From: Zygnema cylindricum
Lineage: Eukaryota; Streptophyta; Zygnematophyceae; Zygnematales; Zygnemataceae
Assembly (NCBI GenBank): GCA_037447655.1
Contig: JBBHKE010000195.1
Location: forward strand, 1 to 64,000
Length of the DNA stretch: 64,000 nt
Direction: 5' to 3'
Part shown: positions 13,553-23,261 of the stretch, in pieces
Layout: every line of letters begins with the position of its first letter
Numbering within the stretch: the stretch's first letter is position 1
Notes under the pieces: generated by a model
Database searches by the model: none
What the model saw: the letters and a program-made list of their open reading frames with translations, nothing else
What the model was told of the DNA's origin: nothing
Translations under genes and position numbers: made by a program

Positions 13553-16500
13553 AGCTCACCACCTCAACCTCTCTCTCTTTAGAGAAAGAAAAAGGGATTG
13601 TATGAAACTCAAATAGAAAAAAAATGATCTGGGCAACACTGAAATGACTGTTCTCCCGTTACTACAAATATCTAGAAATCAGTTTAGACTGATCACACTT
13701 TCTCAACTCAGAGTAAAATATAAAACACGTGCACTTCAACACAAAACTATGGTGGAAAATGTGAAACATAAAAATATAGTATATGTGGAAATATGGAAAA
13801 TGTAGAATTTACCTGGGCTGGGAATTCGACACTCGCATGAGATGCAACTGTTACTACCTCCAAAAGACAGCCTTCAAATCCTCTCAACACCTGTAAACAA
13901 ATAGCATCAAACAAAAAAACAAAGCAAAACATCCCACCAAAATAAATTAGATTTCAAACATTTCCATTCAGTGGCCACAAAATCTTTTTTGGACAACAAC
14001 ACACACAAGAACTAACTGCAAATATTAATATGGGTTTTACAAAAAGAATTTCTACCCGTTTTACTTTTAATACAGTATACAATATTCTCAAACAAAAACT
14101 GCATATCTATTGACTTGCACAGAGCAATTGGGAGTAAAAGTGTGTTAAACTCCTATAGAAGATATCCCCATGAAGCATTAGAATAAACAAAAAAGGAAAA
14201 ATGTATATTGGAGGGAAATATAAAAAGACGGAAGGAGGAATGGAGGCATTAACAAAAAGGAAAAGAGGGAAATATGTTGTTTACTTTTACTCCTCCACAA
14301 CCTGCATTCAAATCCAATTTTGAATCCCTGCGTACAGATTGGAGCCATAATCCCAAAATCTCATGTTCCATAACAGCTTCGTGACGAGCATGAGAACACC
14401 GAATTTTTATCGCAGAAAGAGAAAACTGGACCTGAACCATAAAAGACGAACAAGAAAAACATGTACACCGTGAATCGTTATTAGAGTAAAGAAAGTATTA
14501 CAGTGGGGTTTATATTAGTGTTATTAACTCAAGTCAGTGTCAAATGACGCCCTGATTCTGAACCGTTTAAAGAATTAGCGTTAACAAAAAAACAATCAGC
14601 GCCAAGTGGTAAAATTTGGGGCGTTTATAGCGTCACTGACACTAATAACAATACATGGTGTAGCTTCCAATTCTACTTGTGTTTATGATTATTCTAATGA
14701 TTTGTGCTTATACTTTTGTTTATTTTGTGTTTAAAATTGTGTTTAAAATTGTGTTTAAATTTGTTTATCATTGTGTTTAAAATTGTGTTTATATTTGTTT
14801 ATCATTGTGTTTACTATAGTGTTTATGTTATGTTAATGACTATGTTTCAATTGCTTAACCCCACTAACGTGCGTGGAAACTTACCAAATTATATGCATTC
14901 GACACAAGCTCATGTTTTATACTGAAGAGTTACAGCAGATTCACCTTAGAAACATAAATTGTAAAGATAAGATTAGAGGGGGGAAATGATAAGAACATGT
15001 AAGTTTCGGGCTAAAAATCGTTAAAGAAAGGATGGCTTTGGAATGGGGTTGACCGACTTGGAGAAAGTTGAGCACCATTCAAAATAGACAATTAAAAAAT
15101 ATGGCGTCAACAGTTTTTGTGTCCATTATTGATGTTAACAAATCATTATTCGAACTTGAAAAAATATTGCGTTCATTATTGATGTTAACGAATTATTATT
15201 CAATCTTGAAGTAATTTTTATATTCATTATTGATGTTAACAAATCAGTGTTCAAGCTTGAAGTGTTTTTTGTGTTCATCATTCATGTTAACAAATCATTA
15301 TTCAAACTTGAAATTATTTTTTTAGTTTTCAAGTCTAGCAATTTCATGGCAGTAAAACTGCTTTAAGTTGAACTGCAACACCGTGAATCGCTATTAGCGT
15401 TAATAACAAATTAGTATGAGGACAATTTAACTGTTAATAATTCTAGTTCCAGTTCGAATGATTGTAAACAACAAAAAGGATTAGCTTTACAAAAAAAAAA
15501 AAACACTATTATTAAACACTATTTTGTGTTCAGAGGACAAAAAAACCAGGACTGATTTAGTGTTATTAAGGCTAGTAGTGATTCACGGTGTACTGCTGGG
15601 ATTCAATAAGCATAAAATGGTATCGTTATTTTGGATAATAAAAAATATAAGGTAAGCAACAAAGGGATATAAGTCGATAAAGTGGTTGTTTCAAAAAACA
15701 TCTCAATTGAAAATAAACTCAGCATTTCTGCTGTTTACAAATTTCTGACAACCAGACCCTAAAATAAAAGATAAAGGAATAAAGTTCTCAAACAGAAAAT
15801 AGTCTAGCTATTCATAGAAAAGAGGGGTTAGGAGGTCAAGAGGAAAATAACTTCCTTAGCATCTGCGTAATGATGATTAAATATGACTATTTAATCTTTC
15901 TGTAAATTTCAATATTTTGCCAACAACTGACAAAAGAAATTAAAATATGAGCAAATTTCACCTTCTCAGGCACTTTTTGAGGAAGAATTTCCTTGTAGAC
16001 TTTCACATCTCCCTCAGAAAAAGTTTCCTCCACACCTTCGAGTGTAGTTTCAGGAGAAACGGAAGTAATTTTGACGTTATTTTGTGAAGAAATACTTTTG
16101 ACATCGAGCAACTGTTCCGTGAGGTTTAAATCGATAACTCCACAAATAACACTTGCTGTTTTCAACACCATACCTACATCCCTGCACCCCTGTGGACCAA
16201 AATATTACCTTCCAATATTTATTTTCTACTGTTTATTTTAAATACAGAGTCTATCTTCATTTTGCGTCTATTGAATTCAGAATAGAGTTAAGGTTGGCAA
16301 ACAATTTGAGTTGAGTCTTCATAATTTTTTGTTTGTCTTCCAATAAGTTATGTTCTTAAATTAAATTAGTGTTGATGTTCAAGGTTGGAATTACCAACAT
16401 TGAGTCTTTATTTTTATAAATCAAATCTTAAAGGAGCTCAAACAATTTTTCCGTGCCTAGACTTTGCCATCTATGCCCTTTTCTTTTTATTGCTGGGCTA

Positions 16501-19500
16501 TGGTTTAAAAGAGGCAACACTAAGGAATTGATAAGCTTAAAACATTTTTCGTAACATTAACAAGGACAACAAAAAATTAACTCGAGTAACTCGCCAAACG
16601 TCGTTGAGTAGTTTTACTAATTGCTTATTATGCAACAATTTAGAAAACATTTACATTTAAAAACATTAACAGGGAAAAACAAACATTTGAGGTAAAAACG
16701 TTTCAATGTCAAAAAAAAAGGTTAAAGGTTAGCACTTTTGAAAATCTTTTTGGGCCCATTCATGGCTTACTTGAACAGCCATAGACTTAACAATATTTCC
16801 CATCCACCTAACAATACATCTATGAGCAAAACAATGATAACCCATCACAATCATTCTTGTCCCAAAGCTCCAAAACGGGCCCATAAAGGCTAGAAATTCT
16901 GGTCCAAAAATTTATATTCGCACATTTTTAACTTGCATGTTAGTTATATTAAGATATTAGCTAATTAGTTAGTTGGATAGTGATTAGCGATTAGGGATTA
17001 GTGATTAGAAATGAACTATATTAGTTCTTGTTTGTTTATTAGTTTTCCTTTGCATGAATCGTTATAGCTGCCTCAGATGGGGAGCCCTAACAATCACTAC
17101 TAACGCTTGTTTCATACAAACTAAATCTAAATTTCATAAAACAAGCAACATGGCAAATGACATCATTTGCGTCCTCCACTATTTTCGTATATATGTTTCT
17201 GAGAGGATTTTCTTTGGATTTTTTGTGGATATCTGTGTCACAGAGAACTTTTTTTTTCAAGATAAGCTTTGGTGGCAATTTTTAGTTTTGAAAACACAAA
17301 ATTGGAACTCAATTTACAGTTTCCGATTGTATGATCCTACAGTAAACAGTGGAACACCATTAAAGTAAGGATATTCTTAGTGTGGGGCTTTTTTTTTTGT
17401 TATTGAATCTAGATTAAGTCCGACCAACGTGGACAATTATTGGAAAAACCAAGTTCATGTTATGAACAGAAAAAATAGTATTATTTGCCAATTTTATGGT
17501 CAGAGGCCAAAAAAAACCAGCGCCAAATTAGTGTGTTATTAACCCCAATATTGATTCACGGGTGTACTGAATACTCCGAAAAGGAGTTTCATAAAGAGTT
17601 TCAAGAACAGATTACTTACCTTAAACAATCCAATTTCAAGTCAATGTTAAGATGCTCTAACGCCAAGAGAGGTGAGAGCTCTTTGGTTTCCGACCACTTA
17701 AATAGTCCTAAACCAAAACGTAGATTTCGCGAATCACTCTCGTCTCTAAGTACAATATTTGCGGCCGTTGTATCCAACTGAATCCCAAGAATTGCACTAC
17801 TATGACCTTCATTTGAGGTTCCCAATTCAATTTCACGAACATGAAGCCATATTTCCGCGACCTGAAACATGTATAAATAAAAAAGAAAATAAGGATATAA
17901 AAATGACAGAACTAAAAACTGAGTAATAAACGCTTTTTTTTTATCATGTAATGGAATAGACATATTTAATGGTCATGTTAACAGGTTTTCGAATTTTAAC
18001 CAACTGCAAGAGAAATAACTCTGCCTATACAATGTTTGCAATATGCCACGTATTATTTTTTTGTCTTTTTTCCATTTAAACTATTGTTCAAGAAATCGAA
18101 ATGACTATTGATACAAATGAATTTAAGAAATTTAACAAGATTGCCATTGATCTTGGTATTGTACACAACAAAACCAAGACCTAACAAAAGTTACAGTATT
18201 ATCTACCTCTACCAAAGTTGGCAAATCAATAAATACAAAAAGTTGAAGGAGTGTAAATAGAAACTTTAACTTGCCCAAATACTTCGTCATCAAACACTAG
18301 TACAAGTAACTAAAACATCGATTACCATTGCCATAGTCAAATACCCATTTCTCTCATATGTGAAGTCCCCTTATATGCTCCGATGCAAATTAAACTTCAA
18401 TGCATATGTTCTCCCCAAATTCCCCTAAAAACCTTACCCAACATAAATCAACTACTTGAAGCACTGAAAAGGACCATTTTGACACATAAATCAGTGTGAA
18501 TTGCACACAATAATGTTATCCAGTGGTGTTAGAAGAGAACAATTTCAGAACCAAGAAAAAAAGTTGAAAGGGAGGGAAAAAGGGGGGAAGGCGGGGGTAA
18601 AAAAAGGGAAGAGGGGAATGGGGGGAAGATAAAAAACGATATACACGGACGAAGATGTTTAGAAAACAAAGAAAAATTTGGGTCCACATGAAAGGAGGTG
18701 AAAGGTATACCTGAACACTCCTTACAACAATATCACTAGCCGACATATGTATGAGTCGAGCCAAACTTGTGAGAAGCCTCCATTTGCCTCTACTTGGACC
18801 CGACACAATTTTCCGTTTTCTTGAAACACCCACTTTTTTAGAGGAAGGAGGAGAAGGACGCAACACAACTTCAACATCGCGGAGATAGAAATGTAGTTTA
18901 AACTTGGAGGGGGAGAGAAGGAGTCGGGGGTGTAGGGATTGCGAAAAATTGGCCCGGAGATCATGAATGAAGATAGACTCAAAGCGACCCTGCATAAAGA
19001 AGAGAGTGCGAAAAGACAGAGGGATTGAGAGGAAGGACACAAACAGAACGAGGGAGAGAGAGAGGAATGAAAGGGGAGAGAGAGATTGAAAGGGAAGAAA
19101 TAATGTGAGAGGAAAAGTGAGATATGGAGAGGATTGAGGAAGTAACAATGAGAGAGGAAGAGTAAGAGAAGGAGAGAAGGAGATTGAAAAGGAAGAAATA
19201 ATGAGAGAGGGAGGATGCGAGATGGCTTGCCTGCAAAACTATTATGCCTCTCCCCCCCTTCCTCTCCCTCCCTCCTCCTACCCTCACTTTTCCTTTCCTA
19301 TCCACTCCCATTTCTCTCTGCCACCCCCTTGTTTGCATTCTGTCCGCACTTTCCCACTCACCTTCTTAAATTTGATTGCGACATCCTTCACCTTCAGTAA
19401 CCCCAATAAGCGAAACTTGACAGTGTTCCCTGTGGCCAAACTGATGGCTAGCGCCAAAATACGAGTGAAAGACCTGCATTCAGACAAAGGCCAGGTTCAT

Positions 19501-20898
19501 GAATGCACCTGGACGAGAATGCAGCCAGGTTCATCCGGCTCTGAAGGCAACACAGCGTTATATGGTCTTCGATACCAACATTCATAAAGAAAGTCAGCCA
19601 ATCAGGATCAAAGAAATAAAATAGAGGGGAATTAAATAATTGTATGTACAGTATTACTGGCGATACTGGCCAGTAATCAACTTAGCCGTGCAAAAACAAG
19701 TACGTTTCAAACAAAACCGTACAGTTTTGTGTCCAATTGCTTTGATTACTGCGCCAATAACGCCAGTTACAGCGTATATGTAATTCCCTGAATAGTAAGA
19801 GTCAGGATCTTTAAAGCTATGATGCTCACCAATAAATGTTATTTCGGGTATCACATGAAGCAAGCGTGAATGAGCGTCGAACAGCATTACCAAAATGTAT
19901 CAAGACAATCAACAATGTGAAAACACAATTAACAATATTCTAACAAAATCCACAATACACCGTCTAATTCCACAATGATGTTGCGAGTCCACTGTGGAAA
20001 CAACCTTTCCAACGATGGCATATGATTGAGTCGATATGATGCATCACATCGGGAAAAAAGTATGTTAGACATTACATGAGATGACACTAATAAACCATGG
20101 TATGTGATGACATCATCATTAATGAGGTGTCAACAGGATATCATCATTACTGAGGCGTCAAGAAGCAACTTTAGAAGTTCTCACTAAAAGCATACGACAA
20201 CATCATCATTAAATTGTGTAAAGAATAATTTAATAGTTGATAAGAATACTTCAAGCATAGCATGTGATGACATCATCGATAATAATGTGAACAATAGTGA
20301 CGTCGCAAGTTTACTAAGGTTTCACTCATGGCATGTGATACGCATTTTTTCAATAGATGGTAAGGGGTGACATTATCAATTCACTAAAAGGCTTCACTCA
20401 TAGCATAGGATGACGTCACCATGTGTGATGTCACTAGGTATGATGCCACAAGAGGAGGAGGAAGCTCTTAACTACGAACTTAGAAACTTCACAAATACGC
20501 ACTTGTTTTCCTATTCTAAATGAGCGAGGGGGGCGAGAGAGAGGGCTTGGATCCATATCATGGCATCATGGCATCATCATGCTTGGCAACAAAAAATTAG
20601 GTTTAAGCCTTCCGGCCATCCATACAAATTAAGATGATATATATATACATATGAAGTGATGCAACGTGACGTCATAGGATTATCCGAGATATAGAATGTG
20701 ATTGTGAACTGTCTCATCACTTGGAGAAATGTGGCGTGACGTAACATGAGGTGACGTGACGGGATGTGACGTGTCATCGACGTAACAAGGCTAGCCATGG
20801 TGAAGTCAATGGAAGTCAAAACCATACTTAGCAAGAAGCCAGCCTCCTGTGGCGAGAAGAAGAAACAGCAAGACGAAGGCGACAGATGTCATCTCCAT
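671..20898 (-). CDS. SABRE: SABRE/BLTP2 (Hobbit/FMP27-type) bridge-like lipid transfer protein, 3' end off the window
   Basis: The family forms long repeating-beta-groove tubes anchored in the ER that move lipids at membrane contacts; plant SABRE/KIP acts in polar growth. Exons as read: 20898-20828, 19473-19362, 18989-18711, 17861-17620, 16181-15962, 14431-14291 (or to 14285), 13890-13813, 12531-12256, 11967-9505, 9090-7077, 6484-6390, 5109-4738, 4228-4110, 2431-2164, 1442-1230, 814-675/671. All junctions keep phase. About 2,370 residues are visible; plant homologues are near 2,600, so only the extreme C-terminus is missing. Family hallmarks seen: hydrophobic N-terminus then KDVAIKFKKGRFESI; STPPLKFYSD; GEISYGVGFEPALY; ERSLPWWDIMRYYMHGK; DPYEQKDLLHI; YDPFRSNGL; YNPPHK-like YYPPHKLRSF; QFNLHSEDAKGRFLLAAASG; LARLPK; DEVTEVVPEGIEEVELAKIE; DKIVWTLLEGEAFAEAEI; SDTVLAAWNPP. 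The gene is intact in everything visible. Confidence 0.95.
1612..1886. repeat. Direct duplication of about 135 bp in a SABRE intron
   Basis: Two copies (about 1612-1746 and 1755-1886, offset 143 bp) share the run from AACCTTAAAAG through TTTTAACTGTATAGTCTTA, ATTTGATTTACGGATTTA and CATACACTATACAGGAACAA. They lie head to tail in the intron between the exons ending at 2164 and starting at 1442. The few differences point to a fairly recent duplication. No coding function is suggested. Confidence 0.75.
2555..3690. repeat. Degenerate ~10-bp satellite (CATTCAACTC/ATTCGACTCC) filling a SABRE intron
   Basis: About 1.1 kb of imperfect units such as CATTCAACTC, CATTTAACTC and CATTCGACTC. The block 3430-3570 is nearly regular CCATTTAACT/CCACTCAACT. 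It occupies most of the intron 4109-2432. Frames crossing it give repetitive S/T/P/H-rich peptides that are artefacts of the repeat. Confidence 0.85.
4261..4402. repeat. GA-rich tract upstream of a SABRE 3' splice site
   Basis: Purine-rich GA sequence ending in a pure (GA)n run near 4377-4399. On the sense (minus) strand it is a CT tract close to the acceptor at 4228. Its reverse frame encodes an S/L-rich artefact peptide. Confidence 0.75.
6160..6370. repeat. GA/GGA-rich low-complexity tract in a SABRE intron
   Basis: Imperfect GGAGAGA sequence just downstream (sense) of the exon ending at 6390. It is a polypyrimidine tract on the SABRE coding strand. The E/K/R/G-rich or S/L/P-rich frames it produces are not genes. 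Confidence 0.75.
6600..6945. repeat. GGGAGA hexanucleotide-rich tract in a SABRE intron
   Basis: Long run of GGGAGA and GGAGGAGA units between the exons ending at 7077 and starting at 6484. On the coding strand it reads TCTCCC. Frames give GRGRGR or SPSPSP peptides, typical repeat artefacts. Confidence 0.8.
9104..9190. repeat. (GA)n tract immediately upstream of the acceptor at 9090
   Basis: About 80 bp of GA repeats. On the SABRE coding strand this CT tract lies directly before the TGCCAG acceptor of the 671-codon exon and may serve as its polypyrimidine tract. Confidence 0.75.
12930..13105. repeat. G-rich GGGA tract with ACCACC interruptions
   Basis: GGGGGGA/GGGA repeats inside the SABRE intron 13812-12532. 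It adjoins the (ATG)n block. G-runs of seven or more suggest quadruplex potential on the plus strand. Confidence 0.75.
13116..13420. repeat. (ATG/GAT)n trinucleotide microsatellite, about 300 bp
   Basis: Long run of GATGATGAT with scattered one- or two-base interruptions, in the same SABRE intron as the neighbouring GGGA tract. The minus-strand frame made of H and I is a repeat artefact. Confidence 0.9.
13455..13551. repeat. (GA)n microsatellite
   Basis: GA tract with a pure run of about 45 bp (13503-13549). It lies within the SABRE intron 13812-12532 and is again CT on the coding strand. Confidence 0.85.
14464..14662. mobile_element. MITE, CACCGTGAATCG family, TA-flanked
   Basis: 199 bp including flanking TA dinucleotides. 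The left end is TA-CACCGTGAATCGTTATTAG and the right end is the inverse (CTAATAACAATACATGGTG-TA, two mismatches). It is non-coding, inside the SABRE intron 15961-14432. TA at both ends and the short size suggest a Tc1/mariner-type (Stowaway-like) MITE. Related copies are at 15377, 26882, 39332, 55242 and 59630. Confidence 0.7.
14700..14832. repeat. TTGTGTTTA minisatellite
   Basis: Imperfect tandem units of TTGTGTTTAAAATTGTGTTTA and TTTGTTTATCATTGTGTTTA in a SABRE intron. Non-coding. Confidence 0.7.
15121..15325. repeat. Four-unit tandem repeat, period about 51 bp
   Basis: CATTATTGATGTTAAC recurs at 15124, 15174 and 15225, with a variant (CATCATTCATGTTAAC) at 15276. Each unit continues with AAATCATTATTCAAACTTGAA. 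It lies between two CACCGTG-family MITEs in a SABRE intron. Confidence 0.75.
15377..15592. mobile_element. MITE, CACCGTGAATCG family, second copy
   Basis: Left end CACCGTGAATCGCTATTAGCGTTA; right end AGTAGTGATTCACGGTG-TA. The left TA has become AA. It shares the terminal motif and size class with the copy at 14464 and lies in the same SABRE intron. Confidence 0.7.
17338..17566. mobile_element. Possible CACCGTG-family MITE (right end clear)
   Basis: The right end TTATTAACCCC...TTGATTCACGGGTGTA (ending 17566) matches the family terminus with one inserted G. The left end is uncertain; I take a TACAGTAAACAGTGG stretch near 17338 because the copy at 55242 begins similarly. It lies in the SABRE intron 17619-16182, upstream of no recognisable exon. 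Confidence 0.4.
18540..18640. repeat. GGGAAG-rich purine tract in a SABRE intron
   Basis: Purine-rich stretch (AAAAGGGGGGAAGGCGGGGG and similar) just downstream, on the coding strand, of the exon ending at 18711. The rest of 18000-18540 is AT-rich intron with nothing recognisable. Confidence 0.6.
18995..19330. repeat. GA tract (18995-19215) switching to CT tract (19236-19330)
   Basis: Intron sequence between SABRE exons 2 and 3. The GA part is CT on the coding strand and abuts the acceptor at 18989. The CT part is the opposite polarity, an exception to the usual strand bias of these tracts in this gene. Confidence 0.65.
20095..20460. repeat. Degenerate GCATGTGATGACATCATC repeats in SABRE intron 1
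   Basis: Several imperfect copies of CATGTGATGACATCATC (for example near 20099, 20142, 20189 and 20257), with variants of CATGTGATG/CATAGGATGACGTC up to 20430. The core TGATGACATCATCA is palindromic. They lie in SABRE intron 1 (20827-19474). Confidence 0.55.
20667..20772. promoter_or_regulatory. Cluster of five TGACG motifs in SABRE intron 1
   Basis: TGACG occurs at 20667 (as the full palindrome TGACGTCA), 20737, 20752, 20757 and 20767, all within 106 bp and starting about 55 bp after exon 1. TGACG is the core bound by plant TGA/CREB-type bZIP factors. A regulatory role (intronic enhancer near the promoter) is inference. Confidence 0.4.
20828..20898 (-). CDS. SABRE: SABRE exon 1, N-terminal membrane anchor
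   Basis: This short first exon is too small to stand out as an ORF. It starts at ATG 20898 and encodes M-E-M-T-S-V then a hydrophobic run (FVLLFLLLATGGWLLA). It ends in phase 2 at a GTATGG donor (20827-20826). Joined to the exon starting at 19473 it gives the expected anchor followed by SFTRILALAISLATG, in line with plant SABRE N-termini (one hydrophobic segment in the first ~30 residues). A second in-frame ATG lies two codons downstream. I chose the first because nothing argues against it. Confidence 0.85.
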
Positions 20899-20973
20899 GG
20901 TTGCGCCACGTGGCACCACCAGCTTTCAAGCTTCGTTAATGTGTCACCAATCGATCGAATCTTTTCTCTACCG

Positions 20974-20982
20974 AAACCCTAA
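20974..20982. promoter_or_regulatory. Telo-box AAACCCTAA upstream of SABRE
   Basis: AAACCCTAA on the plus strand, about 76 bp upstream of the SABRE start codon, so TTAGGGTTT on the coding strand. A second GTTAGGG lies at 20988. The motif is common close to transcription starts of plant growth genes. Confidence 0.45.
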
Positions 20983-21238
20983 AAATAGTTAGGGTACCAC
21001 TGTTCGCAGACGCAATTTTGGCTTGGCAAAAGGTTACGTCAGCAAGTACCGAACCGTACAAAATACGTACAAAGTTTGAACGACTTGACGACAAACAGTT
21101 TTTTGACTACAGCATCTTGGCTTTCAATCGCAACCGTTACTGTAGTTCCATAATCCGACAAGCGTGTAAAGAGATAAGATGTTTTAAGTGTCAAAAAAAA
21201 CATCAACACTAATAGCGGTATCAGGTGAACCTTAAGAC

Positions 21239-21574
21239 CATAGTTCAAAAGTAGGCGTTTTTATGGTAGGCCTTTGGTCGGCGGCTTTATCGTAAGTTGT
21301 GTTATGGGCTTTTCATGTGATCTTCTTAGATCGCTACTTTGATCAGAGACCGTCCGATCGTCTGAATCTGACGGTGTAAATAAAATGTTTTGGTCCGAAT
21401 GTTTTAATTGGTCCAATTTTTGGTCTGAATCTTTTAATTGGTCCAATTTTTGGTCCGAATGTTTTAATTGGTCCGAATAGGTCCGAATACAATATGGGTC
21501 TTAAGGTCATATTGTATGTTTTGCATACAATAGGCATATTGTATGCGCCTACTTTCACCTACTTTTGAACTATG
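21239..21574. mobile_element. Small TIR element (CATAGTTCAAAAGTAGG)
   Basis: The left terminus CATAGTTCAAAAGTAGG (21239) is repeated exactly inverted at 21558-21574. It is 336 bp with no coding capacity. CTTAA flanks both sides (21231 and 21575), a possible degraded target-site duplication. The interior holds a 33-bp tandem repeat. Confidence 0.6.
21385..21489. repeat. Tandem repeat of about 33 bp (TTTTGGTCCGAATGTTTTAA)
   Basis: Three units of TTTTGGTCYGAATSTTTTAATTGGTCC-like sequence inside the TIR element at 21239-21574. Non-coding. Confidence 0.75.
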
Positions 21575-22476
21575 CTTAAACTTCTGAAAAGTGAATACCG
21601 ACGTGTTTACTGTAACTGGAACTGGCCATCGCAGAAGTACAGCGCGTTGGCCTGTAATAAGAGTACAGCTCTATGCCTCTATGTTCCAGTTGTTTCGTTA
21701 AAGCAAGCTGAGCCTGACCTGAGCCGTTTCTGTTCGTTTCTATGTTCCCAGTCCCTGGTTTATTGTTTTCACCTGAGGTCAGCCGGCTAGACCTGCTGTA
21801 AAATGTTAGCCGGTCGTCAGATAAATAGATACGGTAGTCGATAGTGTTTGCTACCCACTCGTACCATCTTTGTACGAAATACGTACATGTTTGTCGCGAA
21901 GCTAAAATCAATCTGATTTCTTTCACCACAGGAAAGTGTGGGGCAGGTGGATGGCCGCGGCATAACGACTCCACGAGTCCACGCCTCCACAGAAAGAGCC
22001 AACCCTAAAACGACAAATACAGATAATCCAGAATCCAGATACGGCATCTCACGCGGTACGTGCAGTCGAAAGTCGAAACGCTCCGTTTTGAAAAATGATC
22101 CGATTTTATGGTCCATTGCATGAATCATGAATGCGTCAAAATTTTGCCAATTTCAAAATTTTATTTTTCACAACACAATGCGCTCATTACAAACATAATG
22201 AAAAAAATGTAAAAAACTCCGGAAAAACGAAATTATGTGCAATCATTATTTTACGCCTGCTTTGCGCGAACAAACTTTTACTGTCCGATTCCCAGATTCG
22301 CCGAATCACTTTCATTTTTCGGGAAGAAAAAAAAAAGTTTATCGGAAATATTTACGGGCAACTTCAGTGTTTTCATTTTTTTTTGAATCTCCTAGATTTA
22401 CACGTGTAGGAAAATGACAGGTCTGCATGATTTACCGAAGTTATCCCAAACATTGATTCTTTACAGAACTTTTTTT

Positions 22477-22523
22477 GCGGGTCATAATTGTTTCAAAACG
22501 AGCGTTATATTTGACCCGCAAGC
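22477..22523. repeat. Hairpin with GCGGGTC/GACCCGC arms
   Basis: Short inverted repeat GCGGGTC...GACCCGC. The preceding and following sequence (21.8-22.75 kb) contains no recognised gene. Confidence 0.4.
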
Positions 22524-22754
22524 TGGCCCAATGGAACCAACCGTACTTACAACATATGCAACGTACAAGTATGTGTACGGAGAAAATTGATAATGTCACA
22601 CATAATATTGCAAAAGACTACCAGATATCGTGGATATCGATGTTTTGGCGATACACACGATAAGTCGTGACGAGAAAGAAAATAAATCGAGGGTTCTAAT
22701 TTTCAAGAGATTTGCTTTTGTACACATTAAATCTGATAGTAAGTTATTGTAGGC

Positions 22755-23216
22755 CAGAGGTCGCAAAAGTCAAAATTTTCAATAACCGAAACCGACCGTT
22801 TTTTTTTTTTCAAAATCTGAGTACCCGACGCCCAACCGAGTTATGTCACGCTCCTAAATTGTTAAACGTTACCCGAAACGCGTTTACGAAGATAAAAGTT
22901 AATCGAAACTCGATTTCTCGGGACTAACCATACCCGCCCATACCCGAAAAAAGTACAAAATTAGTGGTACATCTCCCGTATACCTTCCACGATAAAAGAG
23001 TACAAAGTACAATAATGTTGGATTGTATTGACAGTACAAAATTTTCATTTTATTTCGTTTTTTGCTTACCCGACCGTAACCGCTTTTATTTTTCTGAGAA
23101 TCAACCGCCCGAATTCGCCCGGCCCTCCAAATTTGGCACCCAAATCCGTTCCGAATCCGACGCGGGCGGTCGGTTAACGGTCGGTCAAGGTTTCGGTTGA
23201 CCGTTTGCGACCTCTT
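22755..23216. mobile_element. hAT-like non-autonomous element (CAGAGGTCGCAAA)
   Basis: Left end CAGAGGTCGCAAAAGTC; right end inverted (TTTGCGACCTCTT). Further inside, both ends carry CCGAAACC...GACCG. Flanks TTGTAGGC (22747) and TTGCAGGG (23217) match 6 of 8, in line with an 8-bp hAT target-site duplication. No transposase. Confidence 0.6.
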
Positions 23217-23261
23217 TTGCAGGGACATAGCGGTATATCGAAGAGCCAGGATACCAATTAC

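Noticed and set aside
19654-19893. Candidate SABRE first exon (hydrophobic start with GTGAGC donor)
   Set aside because: Leaves phase 1, while the exon at 19473 needs phase 2. The exon at 20898-20828 has the right phase and a proper membrane anchor.
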